Source of the DNA: Isoptericola chiayiensis
Lineage (GTDB): Bacteria > Actinomycetota > Actinomycetes > Actinomycetales > Cellulomonadaceae
Direction of reading: 5' to 3'
DNA length: 64,000 bases
Assembly: GCF_013149805.1 (NCBI RefSeq)
Contig: NZ_JABEZT010000003.1
Span: forward strand, 558,001-622,000
Below are positions 40,991 through 49,307 of the stretch, piece by piece; the first letter of the stretch is position 1; every line of letters begins with the position of its first letter. The position numbers and the translations under genes are program-made. Below the pieces are notes generated by a model. It saw only the letters and a program-made list of their open reading frames with translations. It was not told the DNA's origin and searched no databases.

Positions 40991-43651
40991 ATGAGATTCC
41001 AGCGCACGATCGCCGGCCTGAGCGGCGTGGCCGTCGCCACCACCTGCCTGGTCGGCACCAGCGCCCTGACAGCCGTCGCCGACGAGGACGACGCCCCGGG
41101 GCGTTCCGACGGCCGCGGGGCCGAGCGGGACCGGGCTGGCGCGACGCCGTTCGGCGGGCAGTCGTTCTCCGAGCTGGTGCGGGCCGCGAAGAAGACCGCA
41201 CCCGCCAAGGCCACGGACGGCAGCATCGAGATGCCGACGTCGTACCCGTACCAGCCGACGCTGACCGTGCACGATCCCGCCGAGGAGGACGCGACCACCC
41301 GCAACGAGACGATCTCCTACTCCGAGATCGCGCCGCGGCTGAACGACCTCATGGCCGTCAGCGACCGTGTCTCGGCGCAGGTCGTCGGGCAGTCGACCGG
41401 GGGCCGGGACCTGTACCTCGTCACCGTGACGGCCCCCGAGTCGCGCGGCGAGACGAACCGGCAGACGCGCTGGCGCGAGGAGATCCGGCAGGACCCGGCG
41501 CAGGCCGCCGGGGACGCCCGGCTCGCCGCCGGCTACAAGACACCGCTGTGGATCAGCGCCAACATCCACGGCAACGAGTGGGAGGGCACCGACGGCGCGA
41601 TGCAGGTCATCACCGACCTCGCCACGTCCGACGACGCCGCCACCGCGGAGCTGCTGGAGAACCACCGCCTCTACTTCTCCGTGTCGCTCAACCCGGACGG
41701 CCGCACCATCGGTACCCGCGCCACCGAGCTCGGCCTGGACGCCAACCGCGACATGGTCACCGGCGCCACGCCGGAGGCCCGCTCGTTCGTGGCCACGGCG
41801 CAGACCCTGCAGCCGCTGTACGCCGCGGACTTCCACGGCTACACCGGCGTCCTCCAGGTGGAGCCCTGCGGGCCGCCCCACGGCGACAACTACGAGTACG
41901 ACCTCTTCCTGCCGCACGGCTACGCCCTCGCGGAGCAGGTCGAGGCCGACGTCGTGGCCGCGGACATCGAGGGCAACACGTACTTCGACACCGAGACCGG
42001 CCGCTCGACCACCGAGAAGACCGGGAACATCAAGATCCCCTACCGGGACACGCCGTCGGGCTGGGACGACTACCCGCCGATCTTCACCGCGCAGTACGCC
42101 GCCTACCACGGCGCCGTGACCAGCACCGTCGAGCTCCCGCTCGGACGCTCCTGGTCGTTGGGGACCACGACTCCCGAGGACGCCGCGGTCAACACCGAGG
42201 TCGCCCGCGTCACGATGGTCTCGATGCTCGACTACGTGGCCGCGCACAGCGACGAGATGCTGGCCGACCAGATCGAGACGTTCCGCCGTGGGGTCGAGGG
42301 TGCGCCCAAGGAGTCGCTGACCACCGAGACGATCGCCGACGTCGAGGGCCCCGACTCCTGGAAGGAGCTGTGGGACCTCACGGACGACCAGGAGCCGGTG
42401 GACCTGCCGCGCGCCTACGTCATCCCGGTCGGCGAGGGGCAGCGTTCGTCGTCCGACGCCGAGGCCCTCGTGGACGCGCTGCTCTACCACGGTGTCGAGG
42501 TCGGTACGCTCCGGCGTGCGGCCGAGGTCGACGGGACATCGTTCCCGGCCGGCTCGATCGTCGTCGACATGCACCAGCCGCGCCGCGGCCTGGCGAACAC
42601 GTTGCTGGCGACCGGGTCCGACATCTCCGCCAAGCTGCCCACCATGTACGACATTTCGGCGTGGAGCCTCGCCGACCTGTGGGGTGCCACCGTGGTCCCG
42701 GTCGGTTCGACGACGGACGCCGCGCTGGGCGGCACGACGCCGCTGCACCGGCTCCCGCAGGACGGCGGCCTGCCGAAGAAGGCCGACCACGTCGCCTTCG
42801 ACCTGGCGGGCGTCGAGGACTTCCGGGCGCTGAACGCCCTCCTCGAGGAGGACGCCCCGGTGTGGCTCCTCGACGACGGGCGTGCCGTCGTCGGACCGGA
42901 GGGTCTCCCGGCCGCCGCGGACGCCGTCGTCACCTACGACATCCCGTTCGAGGCCGTGACGTCCGCCGAGCTCGCGGCGCTGGACGAGGCTCCCGAGCTC
43001 GAGGACCTGACCGTCGCCTATACCGGGGGGTCGGACGACGTGCTCGCCCTCACCGACCTCGGGTTCGACGACCTGGTGGCCGTGTCGTCCTCCGGGGTCT
43101 CGGCCGGTGCGGCCGACGGCACCACCGGTCTGGAGGACGCGGACGTGCTGTGGGTCGGTTCGACGTTCGACCCCGACGCGGCGGGCGACGTCGCCGTGCA
43201 GGAGTGGCTGGACGACGGCGGCGCGATCGTGGGCGAGTCGACCGCCGGGTTCGCCGCCGCCGAGGCCTACGGCCTGGTCGAGGGCGACGCCGTGCGCGGG
43301 AACTCGCGCGGCAACGGGATCGTGGCCGTGGACACGCCGAGCGACTCGCTCCTCGGGGCGTTCCCGCAGTCCACGTCGTTCATCTACCCGGCGGTCTGGT
43401 TCACCGACCTCGGTGACGGCACCACGGTCGAGCTGTCGTACGCCGCGGAGCCGTTCCTCGCCGGTCACTGGAACGCCCTCTACGGCGCCGGTCCGGACGC
43501 GGCTGCCGGCCAGGCCGCCGTCGTCTCCGGGGAGACCGCCACGGGTGCCCGAGCGGTGGTGTTCGGCACGACGCCGTTCTTCCGCACCCACCCCAAGGGC
43601 GGGATGAGCCAGGTCGCGACGGCGATGTTCTGGGCCACGTCCGGCGACTGA
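40991..43651 (+). CDS. Secreted M14 family zinc carboxypeptidase
   Basis: An 886-residue exported metallopeptidase. Signal peptide about 1-30. The M14 domain (about 100-420) has zinc ligands His193 and Glu196 (Asn-Ile-His-Gly-Asn-Glu-Trp-Glu-Gly) and His282 (Ala-Asp-Phe-His-Gly-Tyr), with catalytic Glu381 (Val-Glu-Leu-Pro-Leu-Gly). The remaining 450 residues look like one or more additional mixed alpha/beta domains, one ending in a glutamine-amidotransferase-like or Rossmann-like region (Val-Leu-Trp-Val-Gly-Ser-Thr). AAGGGGA precedes the ATG. The acidic composition fits an extracellular enzyme of a peptide-scavenging lifestyle, with the chitinase. Confidence 0.93.
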   Translation: MRFQRTIAGLSGVAVATTCLVGTSALTAVADEDDAPGRSDGRGAERDRAGATPFGGQSFSELVRAAKKTAPAKATDGSIEMPTSYPYQPTLTVHDPAEEDATTRNETISYSEIAPRLNDLMAVSDRVSAQVVGQSTGGRDLYLVTVTAPESRGETNRQTRWREEIRQDPAQAAGDARLAAGYKTPLWISANIHGNEWEGTDGAMQVITDLATSDDAATAELLENHRLYFSVSLNPDGRTIGTRATELGLDANRDMVTGATPEARSFVATAQTLQPLYAADFHGYTGVLQVEPCGPPHGDNYEYDLFLPHGYALAEQVEADVVAADIEGNTYFDTETGRSTTEKTGNIKIPYRDTPSGWDDYPPIFTAQYAAYHGAVTSTVELPLGRSWSLGTTTPEDAAVNTEVARVTMVSMLDYVAAHSDEMLADQIETFRRGVEGAPKESLTTETIADVEGPDSWKELWDLTDDQEPVDLPRAYVIPVGEGQRSSSDAEALVDALLYHGVEVGTLRRAAEVDGTSFPAGSIVVDMHQPRRGLANTLLATGSDISAKLPTMYDISAWSLADLWGATVVPVGSTTDAALGGTTPLHRLPQDGGLPKKADHVAFDLAGVEDFRALNALLEEDAPVWLLDDGRAVVGPEGLPAAADAVVTYDIPFEAVTSAELAALDEAPELEDLTVAYTGGSDDVLALTDLGFDDLVAVSSSGVSAGAADGTTGLEDADVLWVGSTFDPDAAGDVAVQEWLDDGGAIVGESTAGFAAAEAYGLVEGDAVRGNSRGNGIVAVDTPSDSLLGAFPQSTSFIYPAVWFTDLGDGTTVELSYAAEPFLAGHWNALYGAGPDAAAGQAAVVSGETATGARAVVFGTTPFFRTHPKGGMSQVATAMFWATSGD

Positions 43652-43670
43652 CGGTCACCGCCCCCACCGA

Positions 43671-43734
43671 CGCTGTGGGCATGAAATATGCAGGCTCGGA
43701 CCCGTCCGAGCCTGCATATTTCATGCCCACAGCG
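43671..43734. repeat. 64-bp perfect palindrome, repeat-family copy A
   Basis: Two exact 31-base arms are separated by two bases (CC). The outer arm begins CGCTGTGGGCATGAAATATG. It lies between convergent genes, 20 bases after the M14 stop and 13 before the end of the ECF permease gene. AT-rich parts make it unlike its surroundings. Copy B at 53109-53174 shares the outer 15 bases exactly. A terminator role is plausible, but repeated sequence implies a dispersed element. Confidence 0.85.
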
Positions 43735-43746
43735 GGACGCACGGGG

Positions 43747-44622
43747 TCAGGACGTCGGGAGGAACGTGTACACGGCGGCGATCGTCGCGGCCGTCGCGAC
43801 GACCAGCAGCGTGTCGCCGACGCTCCAGCGCAGGTGCGCCAGCCGGAGGCGCCGCCCCGCGGTCGACGGCCCGGCGCTCGTGAACCCGCGGGTCTCCATG
43901 GCCTCGACCGTGGTCCGGGTGCGCTGGGCGGTGTTGAGGAACAGCGGGTAGAACGCCTGCACCGCGATCCGGCCGATCCGCGCGATCGTGCGCCAGCCGA
44001 GGAACCCGTGCCCCCGGTGCGGGGCGCCGCGCAGCCGGTGACCGTCGACGATGTCGTGGAACTCGTCGATGAGCAGCGGCACCATCCGGTAGCCGTAGCT
44101 GATCGCGAACCCGAGCACGGCCGGGGCCCGCATCGCCTGCAGGCCGTCGGACAGCTTCTCCGGGTCGAGGGAGACGAACGCCGCCATGCTGGCCAGCGAC
44201 ACCGCCCCGAGCTTCAGGGAGATCTGCAGCAGACCGTCCAGCGCCGTCGTGTCCCCGCCGAGGACCAGCACGAGCACCAGGACGTACGCCGCCTGCCCCA
44301 CCAGGCCGAGCGTGAACAGCCCCAGCAGCAGCGGGCCGATCCGCGCGGCCAGCGCGCAGCCCAGCGCGAGGACGAACAGCGCGACCAGGATCGGCGTGGA
44401 GTAGGTGAACCACGGGGCCAGGGCGCACAGCACGTACCAGCCGAGCACCGCCCGCGGGTCGCGGCGGGCCAGGAACCCGCCGCGCGTGGCGTACGCGACG
44501 CGCATCAGCTCGAGCTTGACCCACTCGACGGACATCCGGTCCAGGCCGGAGCGCTTGCGGCTCGTGGTGCTGCCGGCGCCGGAGGTGGTGCCGTCCGGCG
44601 TGGCGACGTCGACGGTGGTCAT
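43747..44622 (-). CDS. ecfT: ECF transporter T component (EcfT/CbiQ-like)
   Basis: A 291-residue membrane protein that couples the ATPases to the substrate-binding S protein. About five or six hydrophobic segments and the Ala-Arg-Gly motifs are expected; Met-Glu-Thr-Arg-Gly-Phe (about 240) is the second coupling-helix motif of EcfT and Gly-His-Arg-Leu-Arg-Gly-Ala is the first-type motif. A long N-terminal polar stretch precedes the first helix. The ATG overlaps the stop of the ATPase gene (ATGA), so translation is coupled. It ends beside palindrome copy A. Confidence 0.92.
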   Translation of the reverse strand: MTTVDVATPDGTTSGAGSTTSRKRSGLDRMSVEWVKLELMRVAYATRGGFLARRDPRAVLGWYVLCALAPWFTYSTPILVALFVLALGCALAARIGPLLLGLFTLGLVGQAAYVLVLVLVLGGDTTALDGLLQISLKLGAVSLASMAAFVSLDPEKLSDGLQAMRAPAVLGFAISYGYRMVPLLIDEFHDIVDGHRLRGAPHRGHGFLGWRTIARIGRIAVQAFYPLFLNTAQRTRTTVEAMETRGFTSAGPSTAGRRLRLAHLRWSVGDTLLVVATAATIAAVYTFLPTS

Positions 44623-46400
44623 ACGAGCTCCTCGGTCGGTAGCGGGGCCAGGCGCCGGCTCATCTCGTCGACCGACAGCGGCAGCGGGTTCATGCCCAGC
44701 GCGTGGCCGACCTGCGTGACCTGCGGCGGCACGAGGCGGGCGCGGCGCAGCACGTCGGGGGAGTCGAACAGGGTCGCGGGGTCGGTGTCGGCGACCACCC
44801 GGCCCTGGTCGAGCACGACGACGCGGTCGGCCCACTCGGCCACCAGGTGCATGTCGTGGGTGGCCACCACGGTGCAGCGGATGTGCTCGGCGAGCGCGGC
44901 GAGCATCTCGATGACGTCGTCGCGGGAGCGCAGGTCCAGGCTCGACGTCGGCTCGTCGAGCAGGAGCAGTCCGGGCCGCATCGCCAGCCCGACGGCGAGC
45001 GTCGCCCGGCGCTGCTGACCGCCGGAGAGCAGGCGGCCGTCCCGGTCGGCCAGGTGGGTCAGCCGGGTGCGGTCGAGGACCTGGTCGACCAGGGCCTCGG
45101 CGTCCGGGACCTGCCGCCCGACCGGGTGCATGGCGACGTCGGACCGCACGGAGTCGGTCAGGAACATCTCCTCGGGGCGCTGCAGCAGGTAGCAGACCTG
45201 GGAGGAGAGCTCGGCCGCGCTGACGCTCCGCGTGTCGCGGCCGTCCACCTCGACGGTACCGGTCTCCGGCACGGCCAGCCCGGACAGCAGCGAGAGCAGC
45301 GTGGACTTGCCGGCGCCGTTGGAGCCGACCAGCGCGATGCGCTCGTCGGCCCGCAGCGTCAGGTCGAAGCCGTCGAGCACGGTGTGCTTGCCGCCGGAGA
45401 TCGTGCGGTAGCCGTACCGCACGTCGTCCAGCCGCGCGACGACGTCGGACCGGGCGTTACGCGCGCGCGGCGCGTCGGGTGCCGGCGAACCGTCGTCCCC
45501 CGGATGGTCCGGGGTGCGCAGCAGCGCGGCACCCGGCTGCTCCGACCGCCCCGCCTCCCGCAGGAGCGCGGCGCAGGCCTCGACCGTCAGCGGCGGGCGC
45601 CGTCGTCCGGCGGCGACGTCCGGGACCAGACCCTGGGCCAGCGCCACCACCTGGGGGGCCGGGATGTGGGCGTCGGCCAGGTCGGCCGTGCGGGCGAGGG
45701 CCTCCTCGACCGGGAGGTGCCAGCGCACCCGTCCGGCGTCCATCAGCACGACGCTGCGGGCGTAGCGGGCGATGAGCTCGGCGTGGTGCTCGATGACGAC
45801 CACCGTGACGCCCTGGGAGTTGAGGCGGGTCAGGTGTTCGTACACCTGGGCCGCCCGGCGCGGGTCGACCTCCGCGGCGGGCTCGTCCACGACGAGGATC
45901 GACGGGGCCAGCGCGAGCGCACCCGCCAGCGCCGTGAGGTGCTGCTGACCGCCGGAGAGCTGCCAGGTGTGCGTGCCGGCGACGTCGTCGATCTCCAGGG
46001 CGCGCAGCGCCGCGTCCGTGCGCGCCTCCCAGTCCTCGAGCCCGAAGTTCAGCGGCCCGAAGGCGACGTCGTCGAGCACGGTGGGCCGCACGAGCTGGTT
46101 GCCGAAGTCCTGGAACACGTAGCCGACGTCGTGCGCGATCTCCCCGACGGTGCGCCGGGCGGTGGACCGCCCGGCGACCTTGACCCGCCCGGAGATGTCG
46201 CCGTCCCAGAAGTGCGGCACCAGACCGTTGAACGTCTTGCACAGCGTCGTCTTGCCGGACCCGTTGCCGCCCACGACCGCGACGAAGTCACCGGCCTCGA
46301 TCGTCAGGTCCACCCCGCGCAGGGAGTCCTGCGAGGCGCCCGGGTACCGGAACGTCAGGTCGCGGACCTCGACGGCCGGCGCTCCGTCGCGGCCGGGCAT
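44619..46400 (-). CDS. ECF transporter ATPase, two ABC domains fused (EcfA1A2)
   Basis: A 593-residue protein with two ABC ATPase domains in one chain. Each has Walker A (Gly-Asn-Gly-Ser-Gly-Lys-Thr-Thr near 44 and Gly-Ser-Asn-Gly-Ala-Gly-Lys-Ser-Thr near 345), the Leu-Ser-Gly-Gly-Gln-Gln signature, Walker B (Ile-Leu-Val-Val-Asp-Glu and Leu-Leu-Leu-Asp-Glu) and the switch His. The linker (about 235-310) is Pro/Ala/Asp-rich. Fused ECF ATPases are usual in actinobacteria. It shares ATGA overlaps with the genes on both sides. Confidence 0.95.
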   Translation of the reverse strand: MPGRDGAPAVEVRDLTFRYPGASQDSLRGVDLTIEAGDFVAVVGGNGSGKTTLCKTFNGLVPHFWDGDISGRVKVAGRSTARRTVGEIAHDVGYVFQDFGNQLVRPTVLDDVAFGPLNFGLEDWEARTDAALRALEIDDVAGTHTWQLSGGQQHLTALAGALALAPSILVVDEPAAEVDPRRAAQVYEHLTRLNSQGVTVVVIEHHAELIARYARSVVLMDAGRVRWHLPVEEALARTADLADAHIPAPQVVALAQGLVPDVAAGRRRPPLTVEACAALLREAGRSEQPGAALLRTPDHPGDDGSPAPDAPRARNARSDVVARLDDVRYGYRTISGGKHTVLDGFDLTLRADERIALVGSNGAGKSTLLSLLSGLAVPETGTVEVDGRDTRSVSAAELSSQVCYLLQRPEEMFLTDSVRSDVAMHPVGRQVPDAEALVDQVLDRTRLTHLADRDGRLLSGGQQRRATLAVGLAMRPGLLLLDEPTSSLDLRSRDDVIEMLAALAEHIRCTVVATHDMHLVAEWADRVVVLDQGRVVADTDPATLFDSPDVLRRARLVPPQVTQVGHALGMNPLPLSVDEMSRRLAPLPTEELV

Positions 46401-47383
46401 CAGAAGGACGCCTCGTCGTCCGAGCGACGCGTGCCGGCGGTGGCGTCGGCGTCGGCCGCGTCGGCGGCACGGCGACGGCGCACGACGGCGACGATCACGA
46501 AGACGCCGAGACCGACGACCAGCGCGACCGCGGCGGCGATCCACAGCCACACGTCGCCGTACCGGTCGACGTAGTCGGGCTCGAACGCCCCGATCGTGGA
46601 GATGCCGCCCTCGCGGCCGACGAACTCCTCCCACTGGGACAGCAGGGCCAGCGCCGCGGCGGCGACCAGCGCCAGCACCGCGACCGGCCAGAAGCGCGTC
46701 CCCTTCGGTCCGGTCGGGCGCGGCGGGTGCTCCGGGTCGCGCGGACGCAGCCCCATGATCGGCTCGAGCTTGCCGTACAGGCGCGGGGTCAGCCACAGCG
46801 CCGGCAGGGCGCCGAACAGGATGCCGGAGAACACCACGGTCACGACGATGTCCAGACCCTCGGCGACGAGGAACGCCCCCACCAGGCCGTCCGCCTCCTC
46901 GAGGGTCTCGGGGTCGATCCCGATGAGGACCTTGGTGATGTCGACGATGCCGCCGGAGACCTTGTCGACCAGCACCATGACGATCGGCGCCAGGGCGACC
47001 TGGACCCGGTTGAGCGGGTTGCGCACCAGGCAGCCGGCGACGTAGATCGCCAGGGCCGTCTGCAGGAACCCTTCGAGCTCGCCGAACCCGGAGAAGTCGC
47101 CGAGCAGCATGTCGGAGAAGACGAGCTCGCCGAGCGGCGCGCCGATCGCGACCCAGAACGGGTTCAGCAGCGCGGCGAGCACCACGGCGATGAAGGAGAA
47201 GTAGGAGACGCCCAGCTCGAGCGGCCCCACCTGGAACTCCGGCACCACGCTGGCGACGATGTCGCCCACGCCGTACAGGGTCATGGACAGCACGAGGATC
47301 ATGAGCTTCTGCGAACCGGACAACGGACGAGGGTCGGCGAGCCGGGTGCGGGGCGCACCCGCCGCGGTGACGTCGCTGGACAT
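46400..47383 (-). CDS. ECF transporter S-like component, substrate unknown
   Basis: A 327-residue membrane protein with a long N-terminal region of six helices typical of an S component, then a further polar part (about 215-290) and a last helix with a basic, Asp/Ala-rich tail. The S core resembles uncharacterised actinobacterial S proteins; no thiamine, riboflavin or biotin signature is recognised. The extra C-terminal helix is unusual for an S protein. AGGAAGG precedes the ATG. It overlaps the ATPase gene by ATGA, so S-A1A2-T form one complete transporter operon, behind the double-HAD gene. Confidence 0.88.
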   Translation of the reverse strand: MSSDVTAAGAPRTRLADPRPLSGSQKLMILVLSMTLYGVGDIVASVVPEFQVGPLELGVSYFSFIAVVLAALLNPFWVAIGAPLGELVFSDMLLGDFSGFGELEGFLQTALAIYVAGCLVRNPLNRVQVALAPIVMVLVDKVSGGIVDITKVLIGIDPETLEEADGLVGAFLVAEGLDIVVTVVFSGILFGALPALWLTPRLYGKLEPIMGLRPRDPEHPPRPTGPKGTRFWPVAVLALVAAAALALLSQWEEFVGREGGISTIGAFEPDYVDRYGDVWLWIAAAVALVVGLGVFVIVAVVRRRRAADAADADATAGTRRSDDEASF

Positions 47384-47423
47384 GAGGACCTTCCTGGAGG
47401 GTTTCGTCTCGGTACTGCTCGGG

Positions 47424-49142
47424 CTACCGGCGGGTGCCGGCGGGGGTTCCCTGCACGACGTCGACGCGTACGCCCAGCAGGGCGGCGACGTCGGTCATGG
47501 TGTCGAGCAGGTGGTCGGGGGTGTGGGGGCCGTCCGCGGGCAGGGCGTCGAGCGCGTCGTCGTCCGTGGAGCCCCCGCGCACGAGCACCGTGGTCCCGAC
47601 GCCGGCCGCGCGGGCCGCGGCGACGTCGCGCTGCGGCTTGTCGCCGACGAACACGGCGCTCGCGGCCTCGGCGCCGAGTGCGGTCAGGGCGGTGCGCACG
47701 GTGGTGGGGTCGGGCTTGCGGCGGCCGAGCTCGTCGGAGTAGACGTGCGCGCCGATCAGGTCGTCCAGGCCTGCCTCGACCAGCTCCTCGCGCACGGCGC
47801 GTCCGCAGACGGTGTTGGAGACGACCGCCACGGGGACGCCGGCGTCGCGGGTGGTGACGAGCAGCTCGCGCACGCCGGGCCGGACGGTGGGGACGGACTT
47901 GGTGCGGGCGTAGCCGACCATGAGGGCGTGGGCCTCGGCGCGCAGCCAGTGGCGGACGCCGGGGCCGTGGTGGGCGAGCTGCGGCCCGACCAGCTCGACC
48001 CAGAACGTCGGTGCGTCGATCTCGGGGACGGTGGTGCCGTCGTCGGACGCCGTGCCCGCCTCGTGCGCCGCCTTCCACCGCTTGTGCGCGGCGCGGGCGA
48101 CAGTGAGGACCTCGAGGGCGTCGTCGGTGCCGGTCGGGTAGCCGGCGGCGGTGAGCCGGGTGGCGAGCTCGGTCGCGAAGCCGCGGCGGACGGCCTGGTC
48201 GGCGCGGGACGTGGCGATGACGCCGCCGTGGTCGAGCAGGAGGGCGCTGACTCCTGTGCGGTCCCGGGCCGGGGCGCGGTCCGGGACGGCCGCCGCAGGC
48301 ACGTCCGTGGACGACGACGGTGCGGCGTCGCGCAGGAGGTCGACGAGGCCGCGGGGGTCGTCGAGGACGACGTCGGGCCGGTCGGCCACCGGGAACGGCA
48401 CCCGGTCGGTGTGGTGGTCGCGGGTCAGCACGAGGCCGCCGACGTCGGCACGCCGGCCGGCCAGGACGTCGCGGTCGTAGGTGTCGCCGACGTACCAGCA
48501 CCGCGCGGGCTCGGTGCCCAGCGCGCGAGCGGCGAGGTCGATCATGCCGGGGTGGGGCTTGCGGATGCCGACCTCGTCGGAGTACACCTGCACGGCGAAG
48601 GCGTCGGCGACGCCGTGCTCGGCGAGGATCGCGCGGTGCGCGCGGCCGGAGTGGGCGTTGGAGACGATGCCGAGCGGCACGCCGAGCGTGGCGGCGAGGT
48701 CGATCAGCTCGCCGATCCCGGGGCGCAGGTGGTGGTCCGTGAGCGTGCGGGTCAGGGTCTCCTGCAGGGCGCCGGCCGACCCGGCGAGGACCTCGCGCTC
48801 GGCGGCGGTCAGCGGGGAGCCGTAGAACTCGCGCCAGATGGTGCGGTGGTCGAGCTCGGTCGGGGCGAGGCGTCGCGACGACGCGTTCTTCCAGTCCTTG
48901 AGGGCCTTCTTGCCGCCGCGCAGGACCGGGACGAGCTCGGCCGGGGTGCGCTCGTGCCCGGCGCGGGCGAGCACCTCGGCGACGTGGTCGGCCATCCGCT
49001 CCAGGCCGTCCGGGCGTTGCCGCGTGGTGACGACGACGCCGCCGAAGTCGAGCAGCAGCGCGGCGGGCCGCGTCCGCAGGGCGGTGGTGCCGCCGTCGGC
49101 GGTACGGGGTGCTGGTGCGCTGGGGCTCGGGGCGATGGTCAC
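47424..49142 (-). CDS. Protein with two HAD-like hydrolase domains
   Basis: A 572-residue fusion of two HAD domains of the IA subgroup. Domain 1 (about 28-260) starts Leu-Leu-Leu-Asp-Phe-Gly-Gly-Val-Val, with motif II Ile-Val-Ser-Asn-Ala-His and motif III/IV Arg-Lys-Pro-His and Val-Gly-Asp-Thr-Tyr-Asp-Arg-Asp. Domain 2 (about 300-545) starts Leu-Leu-Leu-Asp-His-Gly-Gly-Val-Ile, with Val-Val-Ser-Asn-Thr and Arg-Lys-Pro-Asp-Pro. In both, the general acid two residues after the nucleophilic Asp is Gly, as in some active HADs. It is the first gene before the ECF transporter (40 bp gap) and likely acts on its transported, phosphorylated substrate. Confidence 0.9.
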   Translation of the reverse strand: MTIAPSPSAPAPRTADGGTTALRTRPAALLLDFGGVVVTTRQRPDGLERMADHVAEVLARAGHERTPAELVPVLRGGKKALKDWKNASSRRLAPTELDHRTIWREFYGSPLTAAEREVLAGSAGALQETLTRTLTDHHLRPGIGELIDLAATLGVPLGIVSNAHSGRAHRAILAEHGVADAFAVQVYSDEVGIRKPHPGMIDLAARALGTEPARCWYVGDTYDRDVLAGRRADVGGLVLTRDHHTDRVPFPVADRPDVVLDDPRGLVDLLRDAAPSSSTDVPAAAVPDRAPARDRTGVSALLLDHGGVIATSRADQAVRRGFATELATRLTAAGYPTGTDDALEVLTVARAAHKRWKAAHEAGTASDDGTTVPEIDAPTFWVELVGPQLAHHGPGVRHWLRAEAHALMVGYARTKSVPTVRPGVRELLVTTRDAGVPVAVVSNTVCGRAVREELVEAGLDDLIGAHVYSDELGRRKPDPTTVRTALTALGAEAASAVFVGDKPQRDVAAARAAGVGTTVLVRGGSTDDDALDALPADGPHTPDHLLDTMTDVAALLGVRVDVVQGTPAGTRR

Positions 49143-49217
49143 GGCGGCGACGCTAGGGAGGCGCGACGACGCCGCGGCGTCGCTGCGGTGGCCGGTCGGT
49201 GAACGCGACCCGAACTT

Positions 49218-49231
49218 CTGGAACGTTCCAG
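49218..49231. promoter_or_regulatory. LacI-type operator between double-HAD gene and lacI-like gene
   Basis: CTGGAACGTTCCAG is a perfect 14-bp palindrome with the central CG typical of LacI-family sites. It lies 75 bp before the HAD start and 76 bp before the regulator start, the midpoint of the divergent promoter region, so the regulator probably controls both itself and the HAD-ECF operon. Confidence 0.8.
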
Positions 49232-49307
49232 TTCATGAGCCGGACGCCGGTTCCCTTGGCGGGCCGACGTCGTCGCGCACCCGTCGGCCACGGTGCAGGA
49301 TGGACCG

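Noticed and set aside
47384-47423. Vitamin riboswitch before the ECF transporter
   Set aside because: Only 40 bases separate the HAD and S genes, too short for a TPP, cobalamin or FMN aptamer.
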